A DNA stretch of 64,000 bases from Actinosynnema sp040640215 (GCF_040640215.1 NZ_JBFABG010000003.1:124001-188000); one strand, 5' to 3'. Positions 41,883-50,624 are shown, numbered from the stretch's first letter. A program made the numbers and translations. Notes: generated from the letters alone by a model not told the origin.

Positions 41883-42557
41883 ATGCTCTACACGGTGATG
41901 AAACGGGTGGTCGCCCCCACCGCGAAGCTGGTCTGGCGGCCGACGGTCGAGGGCTTGGCGAACATCCCCCGGACGGGCCCGGTGATCCTCGCCCCGAACC
42001 ACCTGTCGTTCATCGACAGCATCGTGATCCCCGTGGTCGTCCCCCGCCGGGTGTCGTTCCTCGCGAAGGCCGAGTACTTCGAGGGCACCGGCGTCAAGGG
42101 AGCCCTCTCCCGGTACTTCTTCGGCGCGCTGGGGCACGTTCCGGTGCGCCGCGGCATCGGGAGGGCCGCCCGCGCCTCCCTGGACACCGCGGCCGAGATC
42201 CTGGCCGCCGGCGGAGCCTTCGCGATCTACCCGGAGGGCACCCGCTCCCTGGACGGCCACCTGCACCGCGGCCGGACCGGCGTGGCCAGGATGGCCCTGG
42301 AATCCGGTGCCCCGGTCGTCCCGGTGGGCCTGATCGGCACGGACCAGGTCCAGCCGGTGGACGCGAAACTGCCTCGCATCCGGCCCGTGACCATCCGCTT
42401 CGGCGAGCCCCTGGACTTCTCCCGGTACGCCGGGATGCACGAGTCCCTGCCCGTCCTGCGCTCGGTCACCGACGAGATCGTCTACCGCATCCTCGACCTG
42501 TCCGGCCAGGACTACGTGGACCGCTACCAGGCGGGCTCCACCGACCAGGCGGCCTGA
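41883..42557 (+). CDS. plsC: 1-acyl-sn-glycerol-3-phosphate acyltransferase, second copy
   Basis: 224 residues. PNHLSFID (HxxxxD) near 40, YFFGALGHVPVRR near 80 and YPEGTRSLDG near 120 mark the active site and phosphate-binding loop. It begins MLYTVMKRVV, like the PlsC at 20506 (MLYWLMKHIF), which decides ATG 41883. Paralogue of that gene, 22 kb away. Ends at a strong terminator. Confidence 0.87.
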   Translation: MLYTVMKRVVAPTAKLVWRPTVEGLANIPRTGPVILAPNHLSFIDSIVIPVVVPRRVSFLAKAEYFEGTGVKGALSRYFFGALGHVPVRRGIGRAARASLDTAAEILAAGGAFAIYPEGTRSLDGHLHRGRTGVARMALESGAPVVPVGLIGTDQVQPVDAKLPRIRPVTIRFGEPLDFSRYAGMHESLPVLRSVTDEIVYRILDLSGQDYVDRYQAGSTDQAA

Positions 42558-42584
42558 CCCGGCCCCCCGACCCCGGAAACGACA

Positions 42585-42616
42585 CGGGGCCGCCTCCCCG
42601 AGGGGAGGCGGCCCCG
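42585..42616. terminator. Convergent terminator between plsC and ctaF
   Basis: 15-bp arms 42585-42599 and 42602-42616 (effective loop of 4-6 nt). Confidence 0.82.
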
Positions 42617-42665
42617 GCACGCTCACGTGCCCGGTCGTACCCGGTCCGGCAGTGCCCGGCCGTGC

Positions 42666-43082
42666 TCAGTCGTGGTTCGGCCCGGTGTGGTACTCGAACA
42701 CCAGTCCACCCACCATCACCAGCAGCACGACCACGGCGATCACCAGCAGCCACACGTACCAGAACGCCAGCGCCACGGCGGCCAGCGCCGCCGACGCCGC
42801 CAGGCCGATCGGCCAGTACGAACCCGGGCTGAAGAAGCCCAGCTCACCGGCACCGTCGGAGATCTCGGCGTCGGCGTTGTCCTCGGGCCGGACCTCGATC
42901 CGCCGGGCGACGAACCGGAAGTACGTGCCCACGATCAGCGCCAACCCACCGGTCAGCGCCAGGGCGACCGTGCCGGTCGGCTCCACGTGGTCGGTGTCGG
43001 CCCACGTCCAGTAGCCGTACACCGCGGCCACCAGGAACGAGAACACCATCACCAGGTCGAAAATGCGCGCTTCGATCTTCAT
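42666..43082 (-). CDS. ctaF: Cytochrome c oxidase subunit IV, actinobacterial type
   Basis: 138 residues with four membrane helices: MKIEARIFDLVMVFSFLVAA at the N-terminus, a second helix around VALALTGGLALIVGTYF and two at the C-terminus (LAASAALAAVALAFWYVWLL and VIAVVVLLVMVGGLV). CtaF is an accessory subunit of the aa3 oxidase. Follows ctaC by 12 nt. Confidence 0.93.
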   Translation of the reverse strand: MKIEARIFDLVMVFSFLVAAVYGYWTWADTDHVEPTGTVALALTGGLALIVGTYFRFVARRIEVRPEDNADAEISDGAGELGFFSPGSYWPIGLAASAALAAVALAFWYVWLLVIAVVVLLVMVGGLVFEYHTGPNHD

Positions 43083-43094
43083 CGCAGATCCCTC

Positions 43095-44048
43095 CTACCG
43101 ACCGCCGCCGGACGACGCCTCGCGGACGGTCCGATCGGTGTCGAAGGGCTTGGTCGTGACGGCGTAGGGCGTGCAGAGCTCACCGCAGTCCAACTCGGTG
43201 AGCGCCTCGGACGCCGTGTACAGCAACCCGGTCTCCGGGTTCTTCTCCGCGCGCAGGTCCATGTACCGGTCGAACACCGCCGGCTCCAGCACGCGGATCT
43301 CGAAGTTCATCACCGCGTGGTAGACGCCGCACAGCTCCGCGCACCGGCCGACCAGCGACCCGGTCCGGTCGATCCCGCTGATCTCGAAGGACGCGTCCTG
43401 GTTGTTCTTGTGCGGCTGCGGGAAGACGTCCCGCTTGAAGTGGAACTCCGGCACGTAGAACGAGTGGATGACGTCCGTGGACTCCAGGTTGAACAAGATC
43501 CGCTTGCCCTGCGGCAGGACCATCAGCGGCACCTCGCCGGACGAACCGACGGTGCTCACCACGGGGTCCTCGCCGTTCACGGGCTGCGCGCCGGGGATCT
43601 TGTACTGGGGGTACTTGAACTCCCAGTTCCACTGGAACGCGACCACGTCCACGGTCACGTCGGCGTCGCCGGTCTTGTTCGTGACGAAGTTCTGGGTGAT
43701 CGCGGTGAAGTAGAACAGCACCGCGACGATCACCGTCGGCACGACGATGAGGACGAGCTCCAGCGGCAGGTTGTAGGCCACCTGGCGGGGCAGTTCCTCG
43801 CCCTTCTTGCGGTGGAAGGCCACCGACCAGAGGATCAGGCCCCAGACGATCGCACCGACCGCGAGCGCGGCGACGACCGACCAGGTCCACAGCTCCTGCA
43901 TGCGGTGCGCCTGCTCCGTCACGCCCACTGGCCAGCCGAAGCGCAACACCTCTTCCGTGGAGCAACCCGTGGCCCCGACGCCGACCAGGCCGACCAGCCC
44001 GACGACTTTCGCCAGCCGCGCTGCCCTGGTGCCCTCCTTCAGGCCCAC
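43095..44048 (-). CDS. ctaC: Cytochrome c oxidase subunit II (CuA)
   Basis: 317 residues from GTG 44048, 8 nt after GAGGAGG. A signal-like start ends in VGATGC, a lipobox-like Cys near 30; two membrane helices follow (about 52-75 and 98-120). The periplasmic cupredoxin domain carries the CuA ligands: H in VIHSFYVPEF and CAELCGVYH (Cx3Cx3H) plus a Met. Receives electrons from QcrC. Upstream partner of ctaF. Confidence 0.95.
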   Translation of the reverse strand: MGLKEGTRAARLAKVVGLVGLVGVGATGCSTEEVLRFGWPVGVTEQAHRMQELWTWSVVAALAVGAIVWGLILWSVAFHRKKGEELPRQVAYNLPLELVLIVVPTVIVAVLFYFTAITQNFVTNKTGDADVTVDVVAFQWNWEFKYPQYKIPGAQPVNGEDPVVSTVGSSGEVPLMVLPQGKRILFNLESTDVIHSFYVPEFHFKRDVFPQPHKNNQDASFEISGIDRTGSLVGRCAELCGVYHAVMNFEIRVLEPAVFDRYMDLRAEKNPETGLLYTASEALTELDCGELCTPYAVTTKPFDTDRTVREASSGGGR

Positions 44049-44239
44049 TGCTCGCCGCCTCCTCGTTGAAAGCTCGCAGGCAAGAGCGGACTTCAACCCT
44101 TGCCGGATCATGCGGGAGCGTAGCTCAGGCACCGTGTCACCACCCCTCGGGGGCCGCACCCGCACGGTGCAGTTTCGGTCACACGAAGGGGTCCCGGCAT
44201 ACTGGTCACTTCTCCACACCCCACGAAAGGTGCGACGGC

Positions 44240-46168
44240 GTGTGCGGCCTGGTTGGACTGGTTTGCCCTGGCGAGAACGAAGCGCACCACTCGCGCTCTG
44301 CGGTGGCGGCCGCCATGCGCTGCCAGCGGCACCGCGGCCCCGACGAGACGGGTACCTGGCAGGGTGGCGAGGTCGTGTTCGGCTTCAACCGCCTGTCCAT
44401 CATCGACATCGAGCACTCGCACCAGCCGTTGCACTGGGGGCCGCCGGAACTGCCCGGCCGGTACACCGTCAACTTCAACGGCGAGATCTACAACTACCTG
44501 GAGCTGCGGGCCGAGCTGACCAAGCAGTTCGGCGCGGTGTTCGCCACGGACGGTGACACCGAGACAATCGTCGCCGCCTACCACTACTGGGGGCCGGCGG
44601 CCGTCGGCAAGCTGCGGGGGATGTTCGCGTTCCTCATCTGGGACTCCGAGCGCAAGGTCGTCTTCGGCGCGCGGGACCCCTTCGGCATCAAGCCGCTGTA
44701 CTACGCGTCCGGCCCCGGCGGGGTGGCGTTCTCCAGCGAGAAGAAGTCCGTGCTGGAGCTCGCGCCGACCCTGGGCATCCGCCCGGAGCTGGACCGCAAG
44801 GCCCTCCAGCACTACCTGATCCTCCAGTACGTGCCCGAGCCGGAGTCGCTGCACGGGCAGGTCCACCGGGTCGAGTCCGGCACCTCGTTCACCGTGCAGC
44901 CGGGCGGCCAGGTGGTCGCCGAGCGCTACTTCCCGGCCACCTTCCGGCCGCGCGCGGTGCACGGCGCGGCGGACGAGAACCGGCTGTACGACGAGATCAC
45001 CGCCGCGCTGCGGGACTCGGTGGCCAAGCACATGCGGGCGGACGTCACGGTCGGCGCGTTCCTGTCCGGCGGCATCGACTCCACCGTCATCGCGGCGCTG
45101 GCCAAGGAGCACAACCCGGACCTGATCACCTTCACCACCGGGTTCGAGCGGTCCGGCTACTCCGAGATCGACGTGGCGGCCGAGTCCGCCGCCGCCATCG
45201 GCGTCAAGCACGTGGTCCGGGCGGTGACGGCGCAGGAGATGATGGACGCGCTGCCGCTGATCACCTGGTACCTGGACGACCCGGTGGCCGACCCGGCGCT
45301 GGTGCCGCTGTGGTTCATCGCCCGCGAGGCGCGCGAGCACGTGAAGGTCGTGCTGTCCGGCGAGGGTGCCGACGAGCTGTTCGGCGGCTACACGATCTAC
45401 CGCGAGCCGCTGTCGCTGGCCCCGTTCGAGAAGGTGCCGGGCGCGCTGCGCAAGGCCATGGGCCGGGTGTCCACCAAGATCCCGCAGGGCGTGCGCGGCA
45501 AGGACCTGCTGCGGCGGGGCGCGCTGACCCTGGAGGAGCGCTACTACGGCAACGCCCGGATCTTCCTGGACGACCAGCTCAAGCAGGTGCTGCGCACCTA
45601 CGACCCGAACGTGTCGCACCGGGACGTGACCGCCAAGCCGTACCGCGAGTCCCAGCAGTGGGACCCGGTGACCCGGATGCAGCACGTCGACCTGTTCACC
45701 TGGCTGCGCGGCGACATCCTGGTCAAGGCCGACAAGATGACCATGGCGAACTCGCTGGAGCTGCGGGTCCCGTTCCTGGACCCCGAGGTGTTCCGGATCG
45801 CGTCGCAGGTGCCGTCCGAGCTGAAGCTCACCAAGGAGACGACGAAGCACGCCCTGCGCCGGGCGATCCGCGACATCGTCCCCGCCCACGTGCTCAACCG
45901 CCGCAAGCTGGGCTTCCCGGTGCCCATCCGGCACTGGCTGAAGGACGAGATGCACGACTGGGCCGTGGACATCGTCCGCCAGTCGCAGACCGACCAGTAC
46001 ATCGACAAGAACGGCGTGCTGCGGATCATCGAGGAGCACCGCTCCGGCGTGGCCGACAACAGCCGCCGGATCTGGGCGCTGCTCGTGTTCATGCTCTGGC
46101 ACGGCATCTTCATCGAGGGCCGCCTCCGCCCGGTGGTCCCCGAGCCGCACTACCCCGTCAAGCTCTGA
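44240..46168 (+). CDS. asnB: Glutamine-hydrolysing asparagine synthetase
   Basis: 642 residues from GTG 44240, which makes Cys2 (VCGLVGLV) the N-terminal nucleophile of the class II glutamine amidotransferase domain (about 1-220; RHRGPDETG, FNGEIYNYLELR). The synthetase domain has the PP-loop FLSGGIDSTVIAAL near 275 and SGEGADELFGGY near 375. Makes asparagine from aspartate; in mycobacteria the homologue is also linked to envelope or peptidoglycan amidation. Divergent from ctaC, as in Rv2200c/Rv2201. Confidence 0.94.
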   Translation: MCGLVGLVCPGENEAHHSRSAVAAAMRCQRHRGPDETGTWQGGEVVFGFNRLSIIDIEHSHQPLHWGPPELPGRYTVNFNGEIYNYLELRAELTKQFGAVFATDGDTETIVAAYHYWGPAAVGKLRGMFAFLIWDSERKVVFGARDPFGIKPLYYASGPGGVAFSSEKKSVLELAPTLGIRPELDRKALQHYLILQYVPEPESLHGQVHRVESGTSFTVQPGGQVVAERYFPATFRPRAVHGAADENRLYDEITAALRDSVAKHMRADVTVGAFLSGGIDSTVIAALAKEHNPDLITFTTGFERSGYSEIDVAAESAAAIGVKHVVRAVTAQEMMDALPLITWYLDDPVADPALVPLWFIAREAREHVKVVLSGEGADELFGGYTIYREPLSLAPFEKVPGALRKAMGRVSTKIPQGVRGKDLLRRGALTLEERYYGNARIFLDDQLKQVLRTYDPNVSHRDVTAKPYRESQQWDPVTRMQHVDLFTWLRGDILVKADKMTMANSLELRVPFLDPEVFRIASQVPSELKLTKETTKHALRRAIRDIVPAHVLNRRKLGFPVPIRHWLKDEMHDWAVDIVRQSQTDQYIDKNGVLRIIEEHRSGVADNSRRIWALLVFMLWHGIFIEGRLRPVVPEPHYPVKL

Positions 46169-46182
46169 CCAGCGCGAACCTC

Positions 46183-46212
46183 GAAAGCCCCCGGCACCCG
46201 CCGGGGGCTTTC
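46183..46212. terminator. Terminator between asnB and the MerR gene
   Basis: Perfect 13-bp arms 46183-46195 and 46200-46212, loop of 4, with AAA/TTT edges so it works on both strands. Confidence 0.88.
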
Positions 46213-46240
46213 CGCTCGTCCACCCGCCGCCCGGACGTGC

Positions 46241-46654
46241 TCAGCCGGGAACGTCCACGCACTCCCCCGCGCCGGCGCGCTTGGCCACCAGGAGCACCTC
46301 GACGTCGGCCACCAACCGCGTCAGGTGCGCTTTGCTGCGCTCCAGCGAGCCGATCCGCCGCTCCACCGCCGACAACTCGTCGTTGAGCATCTCCAGCAGC
46401 GGGACGCACCTGGCCTCGTCCTCCGGCAACTCGATCTCCTCGCCGAACGCGTGCGCCAGCACCAACCGCACCAGCCGCACGTTCAGCCCGGACGCGATCA
46501 GGCAGCGGACGCTGCGCACCCGCTCCACATCGGACTCGTCGTACACGCGGTAGCGCGATTCCGTGCGCCGGGGCCGCACCAACCCGTGCTGGTCGTAGTA
46601 GCGCAGCATCCGCACGGTCGCCCCGGTCCGCTCGCTCAACTCGCCGATCCGCAC
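46241..46654 (-). CDS. MerR family regulator
   Basis: 137 residues from GTG 46654. N-terminal winged helix (MRIGELSERTGATVRMLRYYD; R in RYRVYDESDVERV), then a dimerisation coiled coil (LLEMLNDELSAVERRIGSLE) and a short C-terminal effector part with Cys near 83 and 132. Divergent from an efflux-type transporter; the 18-bp palindrome between them (46730-46747) is the likely operator. A drug- or solvent-responsive activator is likely. Confidence 0.87.
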   Translation of the reverse strand: MRIGELSERTGATVRMLRYYDQHGLVRPRRTESRYRVYDESDVERVRSVRCLIASGLNVRLVRLVLAHAFGEEIELPEDEARCVPLLEMLNDELSAVERRIGSLERSKAHLTRLVADVEVLLVAKRAGAGECVDVPG

Positions 46655-46729
46655 CCGCCACCTCCACGTCGGTCCCGGCCCACGGGTATTCCCGAACCCG
46701 GGCAGAAGAGCCCTCGATCACCGAAGCTT

Positions 46730-46747
46730 GACCCTGACGTCAGTGTC
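46730..46747. promoter_or_regulatory. MerR-type operator within the transporter promoter
   Basis: Near-perfect 18-bp palindrome (GACCCTGACGTCAGTGTC, 16 of 18 positions) between a -35 TTGACC (46728-46733) and a -10 TAGCGT (46754-46759). The 20-bp spacer is the over-long type that MerR activators untwist. Confidence 0.72.
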
Positions 46748-46766
46748 ACACTTTAGCGTCGTCCGC

Positions 46767-47951
46767 GTGATCGCTCTCGTCCTGATGTTGTGCGCGTTCG
46801 CCGTCGGAACCTCCGAGTTCATCGTCGTCGGCGTGCTGCCCGAGGTCGCCGCGGACCTCGACGTGACCCTGCCCACCGCGGGCCTGCTGGTCACCGCGTA
46901 CGCGGTGTCCGTCGCGGTCGGCGGTCCCGTCCTCACCGTCCTGACCGGCCGCCTGCCGCGCCGGTCCCTGCTGATCGCCGTCATGGTGCTCGCGCTGCTG
47001 GCCACCTCGGCCTGCGCCCTGGCCGGCGACTACACCACCCTGATGGCCGCCCGCATGGTCGCGGCGCTGGCCCAGGGCCTGTTCTTCGCCGTCGCCTCCC
47101 AGATCGCGGTGGCCGCCGTGCCGCCGGAGAAGCAGACCGCCGCCATCGCCAAGGTGGTCAACGGCGTGGCGCTGTCCACCGTCCTCGGCATCCCGGTCGG
47201 CACCCTGGTCGGCCAGAACCACGGCTGGCGCGCGTCGTTCGCGCTGGTCGCCGCCCTGACCCTGGTCGGTCTGATCGGCGTCGTCCTGGGCGCGCCGAAG
47301 GTGGCGCACGAACCGGACGCGGGCGTGCGGGCCGGCCTGTTCGCGTTCGGCAAGCGGACCGTGCTGCTGGGTCTGCTGACCACCGTGCTGTCGTTCACCG
47401 GCATGATCACCGCGTTCACCTACCTGGCACCCGCGCTGCGCGACGTCACGGGCTTCAGCCCGGCGTGGGTGACCGGGGTGCTGCTGGTCTACGGCCTCGG
47501 GACGATGGTCGGCAGCACGATCGCCGGCCGGGTCCCACCGGGCTCCACCGCGAAGGTCCTGCCGATCCCGCTCGCCGCCCTGACCGTGCTCCTGCTGGCC
47601 CAGGGCTTCCTGCTGGAGACCGCGGTGACGGCGGTGGTCGCGGTGTTCGTGCTGGGCGCGACGGCGTTCGCCTCCGGTCCCCTGCTGCACACGTTCCTGA
47701 TGAGCCAGGCCGGCTCGGCGGCGGGTCTGGTCGCCTCGGTGAACATCTCGGCGTTCAACGTGGCCGCCGCGCTCGGCCCGATGCTCGGCGGGGCCGTCAT
47801 CGCGGGCGGCTTCGGCTTCCAGTGGATCGCCGCGGTGGGTGCGGTCCCGACCGTCCTGGGCGTGCTCGTGGCCCTGGTCGTCGCGAGGCTGGTGCGTCGA
47901 GGGGCCGCACCCGCCACCGAACCGTCCGGTACCGCCCACGCACCCGCGTGA
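46767..47951 (+). CDS. MFS transporter, DHA1 family (efflux type)
   Basis: 394 residues, about 12 membrane helices. FAVGTSEFIVVGVLPEVAAD at the N-terminus and LTGRLPRRSLLI (loop 2-3) mark the AraJ/chloramphenicol-efflux type. The GTG at 46767 lies 7 nt after the -10, so the transcript is leaderless; the frame is open back to TTG 46728, but that extension is the promoter and operator itself. Induced by the divergent MerR protein, presumably on binding the exported compound. Confidence 0.85.
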   Translation: MIALVLMLCAFAVGTSEFIVVGVLPEVAADLDVTLPTAGLLVTAYAVSVAVGGPVLTVLTGRLPRRSLLIAVMVLALLATSACALAGDYTTLMAARMVAALAQGLFFAVASQIAVAAVPPEKQTAAIAKVVNGVALSTVLGIPVGTLVGQNHGWRASFALVAALTLVGLIGVVLGAPKVAHEPDAGVRAGLFAFGKRTVLLGLLTTVLSFTGMITAFTYLAPALRDVTGFSPAWVTGVLLVYGLGTMVGSTIAGRVPPGSTAKVLPIPLAALTVLLLAQGFLLETAVTAVVAVFVLGATAFASGPLLHTFLMSQAGSAAGLVASVNISAFNVAAALGPMLGGAVIAGGFGFQWIAAVGAVPTVLGVLVALVVARLVRRGAAPATEPSGTAHAPA

Positions 47952-47990
47952 CCAGGGACAACCCCCGCCGGGCGACTACCGCCCGGTAGG

Positions 47991-48016
47991 GGTGTCCGCA
48001 GGGGCGGTGTCCGCAT
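47991..48016 (+). repeat. Direct repeat at the promoter of the 56-aa ORF
   Basis: GGTGTCCGCA at 47991-48000 and again at 48007-48016, 16 bp apart, overlapping the -35 region and touching the -10. A tandem operator is possible. Confidence 0.6.
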
Positions 48017-48028
48017 AACGTCGCGGGC

Positions 48029-48199
48029 GTGAGGAACACCGAAGCGGACACCCTGGACGAGTTGATCGACGACTGCACCGCCATGCCCGCGGAGCTGCGC
48101 GGCCGGGCCGACACCCCGCCCGAGCCCCGGCCCGCCACCCCGTGGCAGGTCACCGACGACTGCGTGGCCCAGGTCGCCGGCCTCGACACCTACGTCTGA
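48029..48199 (+). CDS. Small acidic protein, 56 aa, unknown
   Basis: GTG 48029 to TGA 48197-48199. Begins VRNTEADTLDELIDDCTAM, has a Pro-rich centre and ends DDCVAQVAGLDTYV; two cysteines. A TAACGT box (48016-48021) lies 7 nt before the GTG, a textbook leaderless promoter, and a strong hairpin follows the stop at 37 nt. These flanks are why I call it a gene. Acidic leader-like first half and Cys-containing tail would also fit a peptide precursor, but no modification gene is adjacent. Confidence 0.6.
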   Translation: MRNTEADTLDELIDDCTAMPAELRGRADTPPEPRPATPWQVTDDCVAQVAGLDTYV

Positions 48200-48235
48200 C
48201 CGACGACCCGCCGGCTCCACGCGCACCGGACGACG

Positions 48236-48267
48236 CGAACGGCCCCCGCCGGAGCGGGGGCCGTTCG
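48236..48267. terminator. Convergent terminator, 56-aa ORF / erpA
   Basis: Perfect 14-bp arms 48236-48249 and 48254-48267, loop of 4. Confidence 0.88.
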
Positions 48268-48296
48268 CGGTCTGGCCGAGAACCCGGGTGGACGAC

Positions 48297-48671
48297 TCAG
48301 TGGAAGGAGTCGCCGCAGGCGCACGAGCCGCCCGCGTTCGGGTTGTCGATCGTGAAGCCCTGCTTCTCGATCGTGTCCACGAAGTCGATCACCGCGCCCT
48401 CGACGTACGGGGCGCTCATGCGGTCCACGGCGACCTTGAGCCCGCCGAAGTCCCGCAGGGCGTCACCGTCGAGCGTGCGCTCGTCGAAGAACAACTGGTA
48501 GCGCAGACCCGCACAGCCGCCGGGCTGGACGGCGATGCGCAGGTGCATGTCGTCGCGCCCCTCCTGGTCGAGCAGCGCCTTGGCCTTCACGGCCGCCGGG
48601 TCGGTCAGCGTCACGCCGTGGGTGGGCGGTGCTTCAGGAGTCGGGGTGACTGCGTCCTGAGCGGTCGTCAT
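48297..48671 (-). CDS. erpA: Iron-sulfur cluster insertion protein (A-type carrier, ErpA/HesB)
   Basis: 124 residues from ATG 48671, with GGGAGAG 3-4 nt upstream. The A-type carrier core GVTLTDPAAVKAKALL, then Cys in PGGCAGLRYQLFF near 62, and the C-terminal pair GGSCACGDSFH hold the cluster ligands. Passes 4Fe-4S or 2Fe-2S clusters to target proteins. Corresponds to Rv2204c. Confidence 0.92.
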   Translation of the reverse strand: MTTAQDAVTPTPEAPPTHGVTLTDPAAVKAKALLDQEGRDDMHLRIAVQPGGCAGLRYQLFFDERTLDGDALRDFGGLKVAVDRMSAPYVEGAVIDFVDTIEKQGFTIDNPNAGGSCACGDSFH

Positions 48672-48761
48672 AGCTCTCCCTCGGAGGTCCTTTGCGGGCA
48701 TCTGTTCCCTGGAAACACGGGCGGTACCCGCTTTGTTCCTTACCTCATGGTCGCACAGTCG

Positions 48762-49784
48762 TCAGGAGCGGGAGTGTGACCACTGCCTCGCCACGTGGGC
48801 GGCGAGCGCCGACAGGGTGCCCGCCGGGTCGCCCAGGGACCTCGTCGCGGACCCGGCGTGCTCGCTGACCGAGTACGACTCCCGCACCCCCGCCGCACCG
48901 GCCTCGCGCCGCCCCACCGTCACCTGACCGGCCAGGACCAGGCAGGGGATGCCCCGCTCGGCGGCCCCGCCCGCCACCGCCGTGACCAGCTTCCCGCGCA
49001 ACGACTGCCAGTCGAAACTGCCCTCGCCGGACACCGCGAGATCGGCGGCGTCCAGCGCCTGGTCCAGCCGCGTCAGCGACCGGACCAGCCCGGCCCCCGA
49101 CACCACCGAGGCACCCAGCGCCAGCAGCGCCGCACCCAGCCCGCCCGCCGCACCCGCGCCGGGCAGGTCCCGCACCGGCTCCAGCGCGGCCATCGAGGCC
49201 AACCGCGCCTCCAGCCGCCGGACGACCTCCGGCGAGGCACCCTTCTGCGGTCCGAACGTCGCAGCCGCCCCGTGCGGGCCCAGCAGCGGGTTCTGCACGT
49301 CCGAGGCGGCGACGAGCCGAGCGGAGACCGACGACACCGCGGACAGCAACCCAGCGCCGCCATCCGTCGTCGCGGACCCGCCCAGCCCCACGACGATCGT
49401 GTGACACCCGGCACCGTCCGCAGCCGCGACCAGCTCACCCACGCCGCGCGTCGAGGCGGTCTCCACGGACGACGCCCGTTCGTCGGCGGGGATCAGGTGC
49501 AGGCCGCAGGCCGTCGCGGACTCGACGTAGGCGGTTCCGTCCCCGCTCACCAGCCACCGCGCCTCGACCTCCTCCCCCCGAGGTCCCGACACGACGGACG
49601 TGCGCACCTCACCGCCCAGCGCGCCGTGCAGCACGTCGACGAACCCCGGCCCGCCATCCGCCAGGGGTCGGAGCAGCAGGTCGTCACCGGGAGCCGCCGA
49701 CCGCCACCCGGAGGCGATCGCGTCGGCGGCTTCCCGAGCTGTCAAGGTCCCGCCGAAGCAGTCCGGAGCGATCACCACGCGCAC
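48762..49784 (-). CDS. Glycerate kinase (GlxK/GarK type)
   Basis: 340 residues from GTG 49784. The glycerate kinase I family start VRVVIAPDCFGGTLTAREAA, GGPGFVDVL (for DGG), VGLGGSATTDGGAG near 130, QKGAS near 175 and VSGEGSFDWQS near 255 are all present. Phosphorylates glycerate to 2- or 3-phosphoglycerate. Corresponds to Rv2205c and is divergent from DUF3043 as there. Confidence 0.9.
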   Translation of the reverse strand: MRVVIAPDCFGGTLTAREAADAIASGWRSAAPGDDLLLRPLADGGPGFVDVLHGALGGEVRTSVVSGPRGEEVEARWLVSGDGTAYVESATACGLHLIPADERASSVETASTRGVGELVAAADGAGCHTIVVGLGGSATTDGGAGLLSAVSSVSARLVAASDVQNPLLGPHGAAATFGPQKGASPEVVRRLEARLASMAALEPVRDLPGAGAAGGLGAALLALGASVVSGAGLVRSLTRLDQALDAADLAVSGEGSFDWQSLRGKLVTAVAGGAAERGIPCLVLAGQVTVGRREAGAAGVRESYSVSEHAGSATRSLGDPAGTLSALAAHVARQWSHSRS

Positions 49785-49823
49785 CTCGCGAAGGGTACGT
49801 AACCCCCCACAGCGCCCATCTCC

Positions 49824-49836
49824 TACTCTTGGGGAG
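49824..49836 (+). promoter_or_regulatory. Leaderless promoter of the DUF3043 gene
   Basis: TACTCT 49824-49829, 6 nt before GTG 49836. Confidence 0.5.
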
Positions 49837-50465
49837 TGAGGTTCCTGCGCCGCAACGCCGACGAAGCCGTCCCGACCGCCGAAGAGACGCCGGCGGAGGT
49901 GACGTCCGCCGACCCGGCGCGCACCCCGGCGAAGGGCAAACCCACCCCGAAGCGCCGAGAGGCCCAGAACAAGCGCAGGGGCCCGGTCCCGCCCCCGCCC
50001 CGCACGCAGCGCGAGGCACTCAAGCGGATGCGCGGCAACAAGCAGAGCAAGGAAGAGCGCCGCGCGGCCTCCGTCGAGCGCCGCCAGCGCATGATGGCCG
50101 GCGAGGACAAGTACCTGCTCCCCCGCGACCGGGGGCCGGTCAAGGCCTACATCCGCGACGTCGTCGACTCCCGCCGCAACCTCATGGGCCTGTTCATGCC
50201 CCTGGCGATCCTGGTCTTCGTCGCCCTGCTGGTACCGCAGCCGGCGGTGCAGCAGTACGCCACCCTCCTCACGACGTTCATGCTGTTGGCGATGGTCGTC
50301 GAAGGCGTGGTCCTCGGCCGCGTGGTCGCCAAGCGCGTCCGGGCGAAGTTCCCGGAGGACACCACCCGGGGCCTGTCCATCGGCTGGTACTCCTTCATCC
50401 GGGCCAGCCAGCTCCGCCGCCTGCGCGTCCCCAAGCCCCGCGTGACCTACGGCACGAAGGTCTGA
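49836..50465 (+). CDS. DUF3043 membrane protein (Rv2206-like)
   Basis: 209 residues. A basic, disordered N-terminal region (1-100, Lys/Arg/Pro-rich: KPTPKRREAQNKRRGP) precedes two membrane helices (about 117-135 LMGLFMPLAILVFVALLV, and 143-163) and a basic C-terminus. Conserved across actinobacteria next to glycerate kinase and cobalamin genes; the function is unknown. Confidence 0.85.
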   Translation: MRFLRRNADEAVPTAEETPAEVTSADPARTPAKGKPTPKRREAQNKRRGPVPPPPRTQREALKRMRGNKQSKEERRAASVERRQRMMAGEDKYLLPRDRGPVKAYIRDVVDSRRNLMGLFMPLAILVFVALLVPQPAVQQYATLLTTFMLLAMVVEGVVLGRVVAKRVRAKFPEDTTRGLSIGWYSFIRASQLRRLRVPKPRVTYGTKV

Positions 50466-50493
50466 CCAGCTCCACCCCACCGGTCCAGCCGAC

Positions 50494-50588
50494 GCACCCC
50501 GTCCCGGGCTGGGCGGCACGGAGTTCCGACCCCTCGGCCGCAGCGGTCTGACCACCAGCGAGACCTCGCACGGCAACCGGCTCACCCT
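50494..50588 (+). pseudogene. Decayed copy 1 of the aldo/keto reductase promoter and 5' end
   Basis: About 95 bp align to 52370-52465 of the intact gene: GGAGTTCCGAC then CTCGGCCGCAGCGG and CACGGCAAC. The start ATG is now ACG (50519-50521) and the -10 TAGGCT has become CGGGCT. Homology ends after GGCTCACCC. No indels. It marks the left edge of the first inserted segment. Confidence 0.82.
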
Positions 50589-50624
50589 GAACGGGGCTGT
50601 GCTCTCCGTTCGGAGGTCACGACG

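Noticed and set aside
46728..46766. TTG 46728 as start of the MFS transporter
   Set aside because: It coincides with the -35 box, and the 13 codons cover the MerR operator and -10.
48029..48199. 56-aa ORF as a RiPP precursor
   Set aside because: Two Cys and an acidic leader are suggestive, but no modification, cleavage or export enzyme lies nearby except the MerR-controlled MFS; kept only as an unknown small protein.
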